Assembly: GCF_025751585.1 (NCBI RefSeq)
Contig: NZ_JAOWKX010000007.1
Coordinates: forward strand, 124,001 to 188,000
Source of the DNA: Fluctibacter corallii
GTDB lineage: Bacteria; Pseudomonadota; Gammaproteobacteria; Enterobacterales; Alteromonadaceae
DNA length: 64,000 nucleotides
Reading direction: 5' to 3'
This document shows positions 37,065-48,251 of the stretch, in pieces; the first letter of the stretch is position 1; every line of letters begins with the position of its first letter. The position numbers and the translations under genes are program-made. The notes below the pieces were generated by a model that saw only the letters and a program-made list of their open reading frames with translations, was not told the origin of the DNA and did no database searches.

Positions 37065-38609
37065 TTACTCGCCTTTCGGGCCCGCCTTTACTATCTCTTC
37101 AGACACATCGTATTTGGCAAAATTTTGTTTGAACTCTTGCGCTAATCGCTCTGCGTATTCGTCATATTTTTCTTTGTCGCTCCAGCTTTCGCGAGGATCA
37201 AGCACCGCACTGTCGACACCCGGAATGGAAACGGGTACATCTAGATTAAGTGAATCAATATGTCGAGTTTCTACATCAGCCAGTTGATTGGTTACGATCG
37301 CGTCGATGATTGCGCGCGTCGTCGGAATATCGAATCGTTTACCAACACCATATGGACCGCCTGTCCAGCCAGTATTAACTAGATAAACTTTGGCGCCAAA
37401 TTCACGGATACGCTTAATAAGCAATTCAGCGTAAACACCTGCTGGACGCGGGAAGAACGGCGCACCGAAGCAAGTAGAAAATGTTGATTCAATGGCAGCG
37501 GTAGATCCGATTTCAGTTGAGCCCACTTTTGCGGTATAACCACTTAGGAAATGGTAAGCAGCGGCATGCTCAGACAACACAGACACAGGGGGTAACACGC
37601 CACTTACATCGCAAGTCAAAAAGACAACAGCACGTGGCTCACCCGCCATATTTTCTTCAACGCGTTTTTCAATATGCTCTAACGGGTATGCAGCGCGTGA
37701 GTTTTGTGTCAGGCTGCTATCTGCAAAGTCAGGTTTGCCATGATTATCTAGCACCACGTTTTCTAAGATGGTGCCAAACTTTATAGCATTCCAAATGACA
37801 GGTTCATTTTTCTCAGATAAATCAATGCATTTTGCATAACATCCACCCTCAAAATTAAACACACTACCCGTTGCCCAGCCATGTTCATCATCACCAATCA
37901 AAAAGCGTTTAGGATCGGCTGACAGGGTCGTTTTGCCTGTGCCAGATAGCCCAAAGAACAATGTTACGTCACCGTCTTCTCCGACGTTGGCAGAGCAATG
38001 CATCGGCAAAATATCTTTCGCAGGCAACAAGAAGTTAAGCACTGAGAACATCGCCTTTTTCATTTCACCCGCATAACGCATACCGGCAATTAGTACGGCT
38101 TTTCGCGCAAAGTTAATAATAACGCAGCCGTCACTGTTGGTACCGTCACGCTCAGGATCACAAGCAAACCCAGGCACATTCATAATCTGCCAAGGTGTTT
38201 GATCATTTGTATTCCACGCCTCTGGGCGAATAAACATATTGTTGGCAAAGATGTGTTGCCATGCCGTTTCGGTTCTGACCACAACAGGCAACGCATGCTG
38301 GGGATCTGCACCCACTTGTAAATGCGATACAAAGTAAGGTTTTGCCACTAAATGTGATTCAACCCGATCCCATAGCGCATCAAATTTTGTTGAGGAGAAT
38401 GGACGGTTTACTTTGCCCCAATCAATCTCGTTCTCTGTGTCCGACTCTCTAACAATAAAGCGATCGTTAGGCGAACGTCCTGTTCTTTCACCGGTTTTCA
38501 CCACTAACGCGCCATTCGCCGAAAACGTACCTTCGCCTCGGTTTATCGCGTGTCGAACAAGTTCAGGAATCGAAAGATCTACCATTTGATTTGCTGGGTG
38601 CTTAGTCAT
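37065..38609 (-). CDS. pckA: Phosphoenolpyruvate carboxykinase (ATP)
   Basis: 514 residues from ATG 38609 (518 if the ATG at 38621 is used). The kinase motif [11 protein letters not shown] and the [12 protein letters not shown] segment near the N-terminus mark the ATP-dependent PckA family. It decarboxylates and phosphorylates oxaloacetate to phosphoenolpyruvate, the entry to gluconeogenesis from TCA intermediates. I prefer 38609 because a GGAA lies about 10 nt upstream, whereas the GGA before 38621 touches the start codon. Single gene with its own terminator. Confidence 0.96.
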   Translation of the reverse strand: MTKHPANQMVDLSIPELVRHAINRGEGTFSANGALVVKTGERTGRSPNDRFIVRESDTENEIDWGKVNRPFSSTKFDALWDRVESHLVAKPYFVSHLQVGADPQHALPVVVRTETAWQHIFANNMFIRPEAWNTNDQTPWQIMNVPGFACDPERDGTNSDGCVIINFARKAVLIAGMRYAGEMKKAMFSVLNFLLPAKDILPMHCSANVGEDGDVTLFFGLSGTGKTTLSADPKRFLIGDDEHGWATGSVFNFEGGCYAKCIDLSEKNEPVIWNAIKFGTILENVVLDNHGKPDFADSSLTQNSRAAYPLEHIEKRVEENMAGEPRAVVFLTCDVSGVLPPVSVLSEHAAAYHFLSGYTAKVGSTEIGSTAAIESTFSTCFGAPFFPRPAGVYAELLIKRIREFGAKVYLVNTGWTGGPYGVGKRFDIPTTRAIIDAIVTNQLADVETRHIDSLNLDVPVSIPGVDSAVLDPRESWSDKEKYDEYAERLAQEFKQNFAKYDVSEEIVKAGPKGE

Positions 38610-38943
38610 AGTGTTGCGCATTCCGTTATATTACATACTAGGTTACAGAAATAAGAATGCACGCGAGTGTCCCATTTATAAAGGGTTTTAGCAAGTGAGA
38701 GAGAAATAAAATAGGCAACCAAAAACTTGGCACTTTCAGAATTTTCAGTTTTTTATTACATAACCATTTAGTCTGTTTTTTCTACATCCATTGAAATATC
38801 TGAATTTACGTAAAAGCACGTCGGCTGGAATGAATAAATATTCTTTTCGATGAATATACCGTTTCAACAAAAAGTAGCGTGTTAAGACAAAAAACCCGCT
38901 CAATATTGTAAGCGGGTTTTGTGGTCGATATCGAAACGGAGGC
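38610..38943. other. Intergenic region between hslO and pckA
   Basis: 334 bp holding the hslO terminator at 38889-38920 and the pckA upstream region. I see no conserved gene; a minus-strand frame of 82 codons has no ribosome binding site and unremarkable composition. The pckA promoter must lie here, but no strong -35/-10 pair is evident. Confidence 0.6.
38889..38920 (-). terminator. Rho-independent terminator of hslR-hslO
   Basis: AAAACCCGCT and AGCGGGTTTT arms around a 10-nt loop, with a T-run (TTTTTTG) on the minus strand 24 bp past the hslO stop. Confidence 0.88.
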
Positions 38944-39834
38944 TTAATGCATTTCAGGACTTGTGTTACCACCAGAATAAATCGCCTCAACATCTATTGC
39001 GTCAAACGTATATTCTTTGTGGCAATACTGGCAGTTCATTTTAATCATGCCTTCCTCAGCGATGATGTCTAGCAACTCGGCTTTGTCCACATTTGCGAGT
39101 GCTGCAGCAGAACGTTCTTTACTGCAAGTACACTGAAAGCGTACTTCTTGTGGCGTAAATAACTCCACTTCTTCTTGATGGTATAAGCGGTATAACACTT
39201 CTTGAGCTGGCAATGTAAACAGTTCTTCGTCCGTGAGTGTTTCCGTCAATTTCACCAGATGATCAAACTCTGGACGATCTGCGGCATTCGTCGCCTCACT
39301 ACTTGTCGGTAGCACCTGAACTAACATGCCCGCGGCAGCTGGCGATTCGCCCGTTCTTGCGCGAAGCAATACTTTGGTTGCCAACTGCTCAGATTGTTCA
39401 AAATAGGATTCAATACACGCCGCCAGTGTGGGTTTATCTAGCGCAACAACGCCTTGATAGCGTTCACCTTCTTTTGGTGTAATCGTGATGACAAGAATGC
39501 CTTTTTCAAACATATCAGCAAACGTGTCAGGTAATGTTTGACGCTGTTCATCCCAACGCGCAACACCGCGCATTTTCTGATCATGAGTACCATTAATCAC
39601 CGCATACCTAACAGCCCCTTCGCTTTGAAGCTGCAATGACACATCGCCTTCAAATTTTAAGGTTGCTGTTAGCAGGCTGGTGGCAGCCATCAATTCGCCC
39701 AATAACTGCTGAATGGCAGGTGGATAAGCATAGGAATCAAGAATAGCTCGATAGCTTTCCTGTAACTGAACAAGTTCTCCTCGCACATTTGCCTGATTGA
39801 AGAGATATCGATGAAGTAAATCGGTTTTTGTCAT
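38944..39834 (-). CDS. hslO: Redox-regulated chaperone Hsp33
   Basis: 296 residues. The N-terminal chaperone domain is followed by the four-cysteine redox switch CTC (in QCTCSKERS) and CQYC (in [10 protein letters not shown]), which binds zinc when reduced. Oxidative unfolding of this tail activates the holdase. It lies 9 bp after hslR and is followed by a terminator, forming a two-gene heat-shock unit. Confidence 0.96.
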   Translation of the reverse strand: MTKTDLLHRYLFNQANVRGELVQLQESYRAILDSYAYPPAIQQLLGELMAATSLLTATLKFEGDVSLQLQSEGAVRYAVINGTHDQKMRGVARWDEQRQTLPDTFADMFEKGILVITITPKEGERYQGVVALDKPTLAACIESYFEQSEQLATKVLLRARTGESPAAAGMLVQVLPTSSEATNAADRPEFDHLVKLTETLTDEELFTLPAQEVLYRLYHQEEVELFTPQEVRFQCTCSKERSAAALANVDKAELLDIIAEEGMIKMNCQYCHKEYTFDAIDVEAIYSGGNTSPEMH

Positions 39835-39843
39835 AAAAGTTAA

Positions 39844-40260
39844 CTATTGCTGTTTAAGTTGAATAATTTGACGGCGCTGTTTTTTATCTGGTTTTTGTTC
39901 AGGTTTCGGGCTATGGAACGCACTAAGTTTTCGTGCATCAGCATTTCGCTGGCGTTGCTCGATACTTGCCTCTGTTTCCTGATACATTAACTGCGCTATC
40001 GGCGCACCTCGTCGTTGATCACTGATTTGTTCAATCACGACTTCTTTCATGTCGAATCCCGCTGGAAGCGTAATTATTGCACCCAATTCGACCCCTTTAC
40101 CTGGCTTTGCACGTTGACCGTTATACTGTACTTTTCCCGATTGCACCATCTCTCTAGCGACAGATCGTGTTTTATAAAACCGAGCAGCCCAAAGCCATTT
40201 ATCTAGTCTGACTTCGCTCTCTGACTCAGCTGTCTTTGGCGATGTTTTTTTACGACTCAT
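39844..40260 (-). CDS. hslR: Ribosome-associated heat shock protein Hsp15
   Basis: 138 residues with an S4 RNA-binding domain (VRLDKWLWAARFYKTRSVA, GKVQYNGQRAKPG) and a basic C-terminal tail. Hsp15 binds free 50S subunits carrying a nascent chain and helps rescue stalled ones. First gene of the hslR-hslO pair; divergent from the gsp operon. Confidence 0.95.
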   Translation of the reverse strand: MSRKKTSPKTAESESEVRLDKWLWAARFYKTRSVAREMVQSGKVQYNGQRAKPGKGVELGAIITLPAGFDMKEVVIEQISDQRRGAPIAQLMYQETEASIEQRQRNADARKLSAFHSPKPEQKPDKKQRRQIIQLKQQ

Positions 40261-40347
40261 TTACTTAAATTCTGTAATTTTTTGGTAATGTTTACGGATT
40301 AGTGTTGTTAGCCCTTTGGCGACTCGCTATTATTGGCGGTTCGAAAG

Positions 40348-41304
40348 ATGAGCAAAGGCCTACAAAAATCAATGACAGTCGCTAATTATAACCTTAACCA
40401 GCTTTGGCTCCAATTAGGAAAGTACCAAAATCAGTTGCGTCACATCGTAGTGGCTTTGCTCGCACTTTATTTAATCGCCTTTCTGGCTGATCTAACTTGG
40501 CGCCTTATCCCTGCCCCTGAACAAGCCAATTCTGGAAATTATGTAGAAAATACTTCCCGTGGCGGGGTAAATAATGGTAAAAGTAACCAACTTGTTAATA
40601 TTAGCAAGGTTAAAAATTTAAACTTATTTGGTAACATTGCTGAAAAACCCAAAGATGTTCCCGTTAACGTCGACAACGCACCCAAAACAACATTAAATTT
40701 AACATTAAGTGGTGTAGTAGCAAGTAGCAATGCAGATGTTGCAGCCGCTATAATCGAAAGTCGGGGTAAACAGAACACCTATGGAATTAACGATAAAATT
40801 GATGGAACCAACGCATTTCTAACTGCAGTGTACGAAGATCGCGTTATCATCCGAAATGGTAGCCGAAATGAGACACTCATGATGGAAGGCGTAGACGGAA
40901 AAACTCCGACAATGGTGAGCAACAACCGCTCAACTCCAACTCGAAGTAACACTCCCTCTAGACCTCGTCAGGTTTCTAGCCAAGCACAGTCTGCACGCCA
41001 GGCTTTGCAAAAGCGTCCCATGAGTTTTACCGATTATATCGCAATCTCTCCACACCGTGTGGATAACGTATTGCGAGGCTACCGTGTTCGTCCTGGCAGA
41101 AAACCAGAACTGTTCCAGGCGGCAGGGTTTGTCGCAGGAGATGTTGTGACAGAAATTAACGGCTTGAACTTAGCCGATCCACAACAGTCTATTGAAGCAA
41201 TGAAACAGCTGAGAAGTGCAGAAACATTACAAATGACGGTGGATCGTGGCGGTGAAACCCTCTCACTAAATATAGATTTTTCTGCAACAGAAGAAGAGAA
41301 TTAA
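40348..41304 (+). CDS. gspC: Type II secretion protein GspC
   Basis: 318 residues from ATG 40348. There is an N-terminal cytosolic segment and one membrane helix (about residues 36-53). The HR domain (LNLTLSGVVASSN) binds GspD, and a C-terminal PDZ-like region (GFVAGDVVTEINGLNL) follows. Links the inner-membrane platform to the secretin. First gene of the gspC-N operon. TTG at 40333 and ATG at 40372 are alternative starts. Confidence 0.92.
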   Translation: MSKGLQKSMTVANYNLNQLWLQLGKYQNQLRHIVVALLALYLIAFLADLTWRLIPAPEQANSGNYVENTSRGGVNNGKSNQLVNISKVKNLNLFGNIAEKPKDVPVNVDNAPKTTLNLTLSGVVASSNADVAAAIIESRGKQNTYGINDKIDGTNAFLTAVYEDRVIIRNGSRNETLMMEGVDGKTPTMVSNNRSTPTRSNTPSRPRQVSSQAQSARQALQKRPMSFTDYIAISPHRVDNVLRGYRVRPGRKPELFQAAGFVAGDVVTEINGLNLADPQQSIEAMKQLRSAETLQMTVDRGGETLSLNIDFSATEEEN

Positions 41305-41314
41305 GGATAGTTTT

Positions 41315-43372
41315 ATGAAGCTAACAAGCCGCTCGCTTTTTAAAGGCTTATGTTTGGCTGCTCTAACAGCATTTTATTCAGCGTCTGTATCAGTCGTTGC
41401 TGCTGAGTATTCACCGAATTTTAAGAACACTGAAATCACCGAGTTCATCAACATTGTTGGTAAGAATTTAAAAAAGACCATTATCATCGATCCGAATGTT
41501 CGAGGTAAGATCAGTGTCCGTAGCTATGATTTGCTGACCGAAGAGCAATACTACCAATTCTTTTTGAACGTATTACAAGTTTACGATTTTGCTGTCGTTG
41601 AAATGCCTAGCGGTATTTTAAAGGTTGTTCGTTCTAAAGACGCAAAAACCTCGAATATTCCCGTTATTGAGGGCAACGCAATGGACGGTGATGAGATGAT
41701 CACCCGCGTAGTGCCGGTTTATAACGTGCCTGTACGAGAATTATCTCCGATACTCCGCCAGCTAAACGACCAAGCGGGTGGCGGTAACGTAGTAAGTCAT
41801 GACCCGTCTAATGTGATGATGCTAACTGGCCGTGCCGCAGTGGTAAATCGATTGGTGGAAATCATTAAACGTGTTGACCAAGCGGGCGATGAAGAAATCG
41901 AAATCGTGAAGTTAAAGCATGCATCTGCATCAGAAATGGTGCGTATCGTAGAAAACATCAATAAATCTCAAGGCAAAGGCCAGCCGACAGGCAAATCTGA
42001 ACCACGAGTGGTCGCCGACGATCGTACCAACAGCGTGATTGTAACGGGTGATAATAAAGCCCGTCAAAAACTGATAAAACTGATCACCCGAATGGATCAA
42101 GAGCTTGAAACCACAGGCAACACGCGCGTGATCTTTTTAAATTACGCTAAAGCAGAAGACTTAGTAAAAGTACTACAAGGTGTAAGTGCAAGTATTCAAG
42201 CAGAGGAGCAAGGCAACGCCCAGCAACGTCGGAGCGGTCAGTCTCGTGACATCAGTATTGACTCACACGAAGACTCTAACGCATTGGTCATTACTGCTGA
42301 GCCTGACATGATGCGCTCTCTTGAAGAAGTCATCAGACAACTAGACGTACGCCGCGCACAAGTACAAGTAGAAGCCATTATTGTTGAAGTATTCGAGGGT
42401 GATGGCACTACATTGGGCGTGCAATGGGCATCAGAAGACGGAGGCGGTCAACAGTTTACTAACGGCGTGATTGGTATTGGTTCTTTAGGGGTTGCATTAA
42501 GACAAGCTGAAGACCGTGAAACCCGCCAAACCACCATCACGGCAAACGGCGAAACCGTACCAACGACCAATACCGTTGAAGGGGATTTGACTCCACTGGC
42601 CAACCTGTTAGGCAACTTGAACGGCTTTATGGTGGGTGTAGTTGAAGATGGCTGGGGCGCAGTGGTCCAAGCCGTAAGCACAGACACTAACTCGAATATT
42701 TTGGCAACGCCACACCTAACAACCATGGATAACGAAGAAGCGTTTTTCATTGTTGGTCAGGAAGTGCCAATCATTACGGGAGCATCAACGGGTAATAACA
42801 ACAGTAACCCGTTCCAAACAGTTGAACGCAAAGAAGTTGGTACAAAACTGAAGGTTACGCCACAAATTAACGAGGGCGATGCGGTACAGCTATTGATTGA
42901 GCAAGAAGTATCTTCAGTCAGCGGCGCAACGTCAGTAGATATTTCAATTAATAAGCGTGAAATTAAAACCACCGTTATGGTTGACGATGGCGGTACGATT
43001 GTACTGGGCGGATTAATTGACGAAGACGTTCAAGAGAGCGTGTCTAAAGTGCCGCTACTGGGTGATATTCCCATACTGGGACATTTGTTTAAGTCTACGT
43101 CTACGAGTAAACGTAAACGCAATCTTATGGTATTCATACGTCCAAAAATTGTACGTGATGGGATTACTATGAATAAGATCAGCCAGCGCAAGTATAACTT
43201 TATTCGTGCCCAACAGCTTAAACGTCAAGCCGAAGGGGTTCCGCTAATGCCATTCCAAGAACACCCGGTGATTCCAGATTGGGATGAGTCTTTAGCGCTA
43301 CCACCATCCTATGAGGAATATCTACTCAAGAAAGATATGAAAATCCTAAAAGAAAATCAGGATGACGAGTAA
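41315..43372 (+). CDS. gspD: Type II secretion secretin GspD
   Basis: 685 residues with a signal peptide (cleavage near VVAAEYS), N0-N3 domains ([17 protein letters not shown]) and the secretin core ([16 protein letters not shown]). A Gly/Asn stretch occurs in the gate region. It multimerises in the outer membrane as the T2SS exit pore. A pilotin is not encoded nearby. Confidence 0.95.
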   Translation: MKLTSRSLFKGLCLAALTAFYSASVSVVAAEYSPNFKNTEITEFINIVGKNLKKTIIIDPNVRGKISVRSYDLLTEEQYYQFFLNVLQVYDFAVVEMPSGILKVVRSKDAKTSNIPVIEGNAMDGDEMITRVVPVYNVPVRELSPILRQLNDQAGGGNVVSHDPSNVMMLTGRAAVVNRLVEIIKRVDQAGDEEIEIVKLKHASASEMVRIVENINKSQGKGQPTGKSEPRVVADDRTNSVIVTGDNKARQKLIKLITRMDQELETTGNTRVIFLNYAKAEDLVKVLQGVSASIQAEEQGNAQQRRSGQSRDISIDSHEDSNALVITAEPDMMRSLEEVIRQLDVRRAQVQVEAIIVEVFEGDGTTLGVQWASEDGGGQQFTNGVIGIGSLGVALRQAEDRETRQTTITANGETVPTTNTVEGDLTPLANLLGNLNGFMVGVVEDGWGAVVQAVSTDTNSNILATPHLTTMDNEEAFFIVGQEVPIITGASTGNNNSNPFQTVERKEVGTKLKVTPQINEGDAVQLLIEQEVSSVSGATSVDISINKREIKTTVMVDDGGTIVLGGLIDEDVQESVSKVPLLGDIPILGHLFKSTSTSKRKRNLMVFIRPKIVRDGITMNKISQRKYNFIRAQQLKRQAEGVPLMPFQEHPVIPDWDESLALPPSYEEYLLKKDMKILKENQDDE

Positions 43373-43374
43373 AT

Positions 43375-44931
43375 ATGACGCCGGAGAATCAAGACATAAT
43401 GGCAGAAGAAGCGCTGAATCAAGCAGCGCTTCTTGACGACATTGAACAAGAGGAAGAGGCGCAGCCCCATCAGCAACTCGCATTTAGTTTTGCTAAGCGC
43501 CATAAGGTGCTTGTTGATGTCGGTGAAGATCCGATAGTGGTTTATCATACTGATGAAGCAACTCTACAAACGTTTGCTGAAGTACGCCGTTTTCTTCAAG
43601 CCGATTTTGAATTACGCGAAATTGAATCTGATCAATTTGAATCGTTATTAACCAATGCATTTCAGCGTGACTCTTCAGCCGCTAAACAGCTAATGGAAGA
43701 CATTGGCAATGAAAGCGATTTGTTTGCGCTGGCGGAAGAATTACCAGACACCGAAGACTTGCTTGAAAGTGAAGATGATGCACCTATTATCAAGCTCATC
43801 AATGCCATGTTAGGCGAAGCGATTAAAGAAGGTGCATCGGATATTCATATTGAAACCTTCGAAACCCAACTTGTTGTGCGGTTCAGGGTGGACGGTGTCT
43901 TACGTGAAATCTTACGCCCTAATCGCAAAATGGCATCGATGTTAGTGTCGCGTATTAAGGTAATGGCAAAACTCGATATCGCTGAAAAACGCGTGCCTCA
44001 AGACGGACGCATTACCTTGCGTATCGCAGGGCGAGCCGTCGATGTGCGTGTATCTACCATGCCATCCAGCCACGGCGAACGCGTCGTGTTGCGTTTGCTT
44101 GACAAAAACAACGCGCGCCTAAATCTTGAAGATTTGGGTATGACGGCGGTGAATAGACAGCATTTTTCTGAGCTGATTCGTAAGCCACACGGCATTATTC
44201 TAGTAACCGGACCAACAGGTTCGGGTAAAAGTACTACGTTGTACGCGGGGCTAAGTGAAATCAACTCCAAAGATCGTAATATATTGACGGTTGAAGACCC
44301 CATCGAATTTGATTTACAAGGTATTGGTCAAACTCAGGTCAACGCCAGAGTAGACATGACCTTTGCACGCGGTCTTCGTGCAATCTTACGTCAGGATCCT
44401 GATGTAGTGATGGTAGGTGAAATCCGAGATGTAGAAACTGCGCAAATTGGTGTTCAAGCAAGTTTAACGGGGCACCTTGTGTTATCTACGCTTCACACTA
44501 ACACCGCAGCCGGCGCCATTACGCGACTGGAAGACATGGGCATTGAGCCTTTCTTGCTGTCATCATCGCTGTTAGCAGTATTGTCTCAGCGATTGGTACG
44601 AACATTATGCCCTGACTGTAAAGTAGAACACGTTGCAACTGAGCAAGAAAAAGTGGTACTCGGTAAACCAGAAAATGAACATGTTATCATTTATGGACCA
44701 AAAGGATGCGCGGCGTGTAACCAAACGGGGTATCGCGGACGAACAGGTATTCATGAGTTGCTGATTGTCGATGAACAAATTCGTGACATGATTCACAACG
44801 GTCACGGAGAACAAGCGATTGAGAAGCATATCAGGCAATTTACCCCAAGTATTCGTGAAGACGGCTGCAACAAGGTACTACAAGGCTTTACCGCACTCGA
44901 AGAAGTTATGCGAGTAACCAGGGAAGACTAA
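43375..44931 (+). CDS. gspE: Type II secretion ATPase GspE
   Basis: 518 residues. Walker [13 protein letters not shown] near residue 279, Asp box [23 protein letters not shown], and a four-cysteine zinc module ([18 protein letters not shown]). It drives pseudopilus growth at the inner membrane. Paralogous to MshE in this window but without the MshEN double repeat. TAATG junction with gspF. Confidence 0.95.
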   Translation: MTPENQDIMAEEALNQAALLDDIEQEEEAQPHQQLAFSFAKRHKVLVDVGEDPIVVYHTDEATLQTFAEVRRFLQADFELREIESDQFESLLTNAFQRDSSAAKQLMEDIGNESDLFALAEELPDTEDLLESEDDAPIIKLINAMLGEAIKEGASDIHIETFETQLVVRFRVDGVLREILRPNRKMASMLVSRIKVMAKLDIAEKRVPQDGRITLRIAGRAVDVRVSTMPSSHGERVVLRLLDKNNARLNLEDLGMTAVNRQHFSELIRKPHGIILVTGPTGSGKSTTLYAGLSEINSKDRNILTVEDPIEFDLQGIGQTQVNARVDMTFARGLRAILRQDPDVVMVGEIRDVETAQIGVQASLTGHLVLSTLHTNTAAGAITRLEDMGIEPFLLSSSLLAVLSQRLVRTLCPDCKVEHVATEQEKVVLGKPENEHVIIYGPKGCAACNQTGYRGRTGIHELLIVDEQIRDMIHNGHGEQAIEKHIRQFTPSIREDGCNKVLQGFTALEEVMRVTRED

Positions 44932-46148
44932 TGGCTGCGTTTGCTTTTAAAGCGCTCGATCGGAACGGGCGCAACAAAACGGGTGTACTTGAGGGCGATA
45001 ACGGTCGTCAAATCAGGCAGCAACTGCGAGAAAAAGGGTTAATCCCCCTAGAAGTAGAGCAAGTGGCAGAAAAAGAGAAGCGCAGCTCCTCGGGATTCAC
45101 CTTGTTCAAACCACGAATTTCTGCGTCTGATCTCGCATTGCTCACTCGACAACTCGCCACGCTGATTGAGTCAGCTCTACCCATCGAAGAGGCATTACTT
45201 GCTGTTGCTGAACAATGCGATAAACCTCGCCATAAAAATATGATGATGGCAGTTCGAAGTAAAGTGGTAGAAGGGCATGGCCTTGCTGACGCAATGGCAG
45301 AATTCCCTTACGTGTTCGACCAGCTTTATCGCGCGATGGTAGCAGCAGGTGAAAAATCAGGGCATTTAGATACCGTTCTCAACCGTTTAGCGGATTACAC
45401 AGAAAGACGTCAACAAACTCGCAGCCAAATTTCACAGGCTTTGATTTATCCTTCTTTGATGATGTTTTTTGCCATGGGTATCGTTATTTTGCTGTTAACG
45501 GTTGTGGTTCCCAAAATTGTTAGCCAATTTGATCATATGGGACAAGACTTACCCACAATCACCAAGGTGATGATTTCAATCAGCGAATGGTTACAAAACT
45601 ATGGCTTATTCTTATTGGTCGGCATAGGTTTGTTTATTGTTATCTTGCAGCGCATTTTGGAGCAACCCAAAATGAAAAAACGCTATCATCGATTCATCTT
45701 ACGTTTACCTTTAATTGGTAAAGTATCAAAAGGCCTGAATACAGCTAGATTTGCCCGTACTCTGAGCATACTCACTGCGAGTGCAGTTCCTCTTTTGGAA
45801 AGTATGCGTATTTCAGGAGATGTACTGGAAAACTTGCATATTAAAGCGTCTATTGCAGATGCAGCAATCAATGTGAAAGAAGGCTCTAGCCTGCGTGCTG
45901 CATTAGACAATACGAAAATGTTTCCACCAATGATGATGCACATGATTGCATCGGGTGAACGAAGCGGTGAATTGCAACAGATGTTGGCAAGAGCCGCAGA
46001 CAATCAAGACCGAGAATTCGAAGCACTGGTTGGCGTGTCTTTAAAGGTGTTCGAACCTCTGTTGATTGTAACCATGGCTGCAATAGTATTACTTATCGTA
46101 ATGGCAATTTTGCAACCGATTTTAGCATTAAATAATATGGTGACTTAG
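44931..46148 (+). CDS. gspF: Type II secretion platform protein GspF
   Basis: 405 residues with the two-half PilC/GspF layout: LTRQLATLIESALPIEEAL in the first half and FARTLSILTASAVPLLESM in the second, with hydrophobic helices between. Multi-pass inner-membrane platform contacted by GspE. Confidence 0.95.
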   Translation: MAAFAFKALDRNGRNKTGVLEGDNGRQIRQQLREKGLIPLEVEQVAEKEKRSSSGFTLFKPRISASDLALLTRQLATLIESALPIEEALLAVAEQCDKPRHKNMMMAVRSKVVEGHGLADAMAEFPYVFDQLYRAMVAAGEKSGHLDTVLNRLADYTERRQQTRSQISQALIYPSLMMFFAMGIVILLLTVVVPKIVSQFDHMGQDLPTITKVMISISEWLQNYGLFLLVGIGLFIVILQRILEQPKMKKRYHRFILRLPLIGKVSKGLNTARFARTLSILTASAVPLLESMRISGDVLENLHIKASIADAAINVKEGSSLRAALDNTKMFPPMMMHMIASGERSGELQQMLARAADNQDREFEALVGVSLKVFEPLLIVTMAAIVLLIVMAILQPILALNNMVT

Positions 46149-46150
46149 TA

Positions 46151-46591
46151 ATGAAAACGATGCGAATGACGCAGCAAGGCTTCAGCTTAATTGAAGTAAT
46201 GGTGGTGTTGTTAATTATTGGAATAATGGCATCTATGGTTGCGCCACAAATTCTGGGCAATCAGGAAGAAGCGCAATTGAAAAAGGCCGCAGTAGATATT
46301 CAACAGCTTGAAGGCGCGTTGGAAATGTACAAACTGAAAAACAACATTTTTCCAACAACCGAACAAGGTTTAGAAGCATTAGTCGAGCAACCGACTATTG
46401 ATCCAGTGCCTCGTAATTTTCCCGATGGTGGCTTCATTAAACGTTTACCAGAAGATCCGTGGGGCAACCCATACCAGCTTTTGAATCCGGGTGAAATGAG
46501 CAACATAGATATCTTCTCAAATGGCCCAGATCAACAGCCTGGTACAGATGATGATATTGGCAATTGGAACCTGAACGATTTCTTGAATTAA
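46151..46591 (+). CDS. gspG: Major pseudopilin GspG
   Basis: 146 residues with prepilin site QQGFSLIEVMVVLLIIGIMA and the GspG signature FPTTEQGLEALV and LPEDPWGNPYQ. The acidic C-terminal loop (DQQPGTDDDIGNW) is the calcium site of this family. Builds the T2SS pseudopilus after processing by a prepilin peptidase not present here. Confidence 0.96.
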   Translation: MKTMRMTQQGFSLIEVMVVLLIIGIMASMVAPQILGNQEEAQLKKAAVDIQQLEGALEMYKLKNNIFPTTEQGLEALVEQPTIDPVPRNFPDGGFIKRLPEDPWGNPYQLLNPGEMSNIDIFSNGPDQQPGTDDDIGNWNLNDFLN

Positions 46592-46598
46592 TCGTACG

Positions 46599-47225
46599 AT
46601 GAGCGCACCAGCATGTTTTAAAAACAACCAAAGCGGTTTCACTTTATTAGAAGTGATGCTGGTGCTCACACTCATGGGTTTGGCCGTCGGCTATGTTGTT
46701 TTCAATGCATTTGGTACCTCATCAACAGAACGATTAGAAAAGGAAGTAACACGCTTTCAGGTCGTCATTAATATGGCATCTGACTTCGCCGTATTGAATC
46801 AGCAGGAACTCGGGCTCTATCTCGACAAGGAAAAGCAAAGTTATACTTTTTTGCTACTTGACGAGGAACAGAAATGGCAACCTCTCGAACAAGATAAAGT
46901 GTTCTCTACTTATGCACTTCCAGAAAATGTAGAAATGCAGATAGAGCTTGATGATCTTCCTTGGGAAGCAGAAGAGAGTTTATTCGACGACGAACTATTT
47001 GATGAAGAATTGTCTGTGCGTGATGCCGGTGTAGAGATTGGCGAAGAAGAAGATAAACCACACCCACCTCCACAAGTGATGCTATTTTCAAGCGGTGAAA
47101 TGACCCCTTTTGTGGTGTCGCTAGCCTATGAACCTGACTTTGGTAACGACGATCCCGTTTACTATAAAGTGCTGGGTAAAGACGTGCCACCCGTCACGCG
47201 AGAAGGGCCTCTGGATTCACTATGA
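46599..47225 (+). CDS. gspH: Minor pseudopilin GspH
   Basis: 208 residues with prepilin site QSGFTLLEVMLVLTLMGLAV. The C-terminal half holds an unusually acidic stretch (about residues 118-150, FDDELFDEELSV then EIGEEED) not typical of enterobacterial GspH. ATGA overlap with gspI. Confidence 0.9.
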   Translation: MSAPACFKNNQSGFTLLEVMLVLTLMGLAVGYVVFNAFGTSSTERLEKEVTRFQVVINMASDFAVLNQQELGLYLDKEKQSYTFLLLDEEQKWQPLEQDKVFSTYALPENVEMQIELDDLPWEAEESLFDDELFDEELSVRDAGVEIGEEEDKPHPPPQVMLFSSGEMTPFVVSLAYEPDFGNDDPVYYKVLGKDVPPVTREGPLDSL

Positions 47226-47608
47226 TTAACTTATCCAAACACAACGGCCTTACATTGCTTGAAGTTATGGTAGCACTGGCGATATTCGCGCTGACAGGGG
47301 CTGCCGTTATGAAATCGGCTACCGATCACTTGTCTAGCGTTGGTCAAATCGAAGAAATCACTGTTGCGACATGGGTTGCGAATAACCGTTTAGTTCAAAT
47401 TCAAGCTAAACCTGTTTGGCCACCAAAAAATAATCAGAAAGGCAAACAAGAAATGGCTGACAGAACTTGGTACTGGCAGCAACGGGTAAAAGAAACGAAT
47501 GACAAAAATTTTCGCGCAGTAGAAGTAATCGTTAGCTTAGATGAGCAGTTTCAGTCACATGTCACCAGCGTTACCTCTTATCTGGCAAAGCCCGAGGAAA
47601 GTTCGTGA
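47222..47608 (+). CDS. gspI: Minor pseudopilin GspI
   Basis: 128 residues with prepilin site NGLTLLEVMVALAIFALTGA and the conserved WVANNRLVQIQ segment. Forms the pseudopilus tip with GspJ and GspK. ATGA overlap with gspJ. Confidence 0.92.
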   Translation: MINLSKHNGLTLLEVMVALAIFALTGAAVMKSATDHLSSVGQIEEITVATWVANNRLVQIQAKPVWPPKNNQKGKQEMADRTWYWQQRVKETNDKNFRAVEVIVSLDEQFQSHVTSVTSYLAKPEESS

Positions 47609-48237
47609 TGCAGCAAGCTAGGGTGAAAGGATTTACACTGCTAGAAGTATTGATTGCGATGGCTATTTTCAGCCTGATTGGTATTGCCTCTACAGAAGTG
47701 ATGACGACTGTCATTGACAGCAACGAGCTTTCAACAGAACAGTTTGATCGCTTACAGAATATGCAACGAGCGATGCTCACCATTGAGCGTGATATCGCAC
47801 AAGCGATGCCGCGAGCAATTCGCATCCCAAACCAAGAGAATAACAATGTGATTATGGGTGATCAAGACCTGTTTGATAGTCAGGCAGATGGGTTAGGATT
47901 TGTCAGAGGCGGCTGGCAAAATCCTCAGCTTATGTTGCGGCGCAGCACTATGCAGGCTGTAGCTTATCGCCTGTATGATGACCAGCTTCAGCGACTCTAC
48001 GGAAATTACGTCGATAACGTTGCCGGCCACGAACCCAAAATACGCGTATTACTCGAAGATGTATCTGATTTTCAGGTCGAGTTTTATGCAGATACAAATA
48101 AGGATCCTAGCCAGCCTAATAGCTGGACGGAGCGTTACCGCGGCCCTACTTTACCTATTGCTGTCGCAATTACGTTGGTACACAAAGATTTTGGCGAAAT
48201 TCGCCGAGAATTTTTGATGCCGACAGAGCTGAATTAA
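47605..48237 (+). CDS. gspJ: Minor pseudopilin GspJ
   Basis: 210 residues with prepilin site VKGFTLLEVLIAMAIFSLIG and the family DRLQNMQRAMLTIERDI segment. Tip-complex partner of GspI/GspK. Confidence 0.93.
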   Translation: MMQQARVKGFTLLEVLIAMAIFSLIGIASTEVMTTVIDSNELSTEQFDRLQNMQRAMLTIERDIAQAMPRAIRIPNQENNNVIMGDQDLFDSQADGLGFVRGGWQNPQLMLRRSTMQAVAYRLYDDQLQRLYGNYVDNVAGHEPKIRVLLEDVSDFQVEFYADTNKDPSQPNSWTERYRGPTLPIAVAITLVHKDFGEIRREFLMPTELN

Positions 48238-48251
48238 GATAGGTAGATGAT

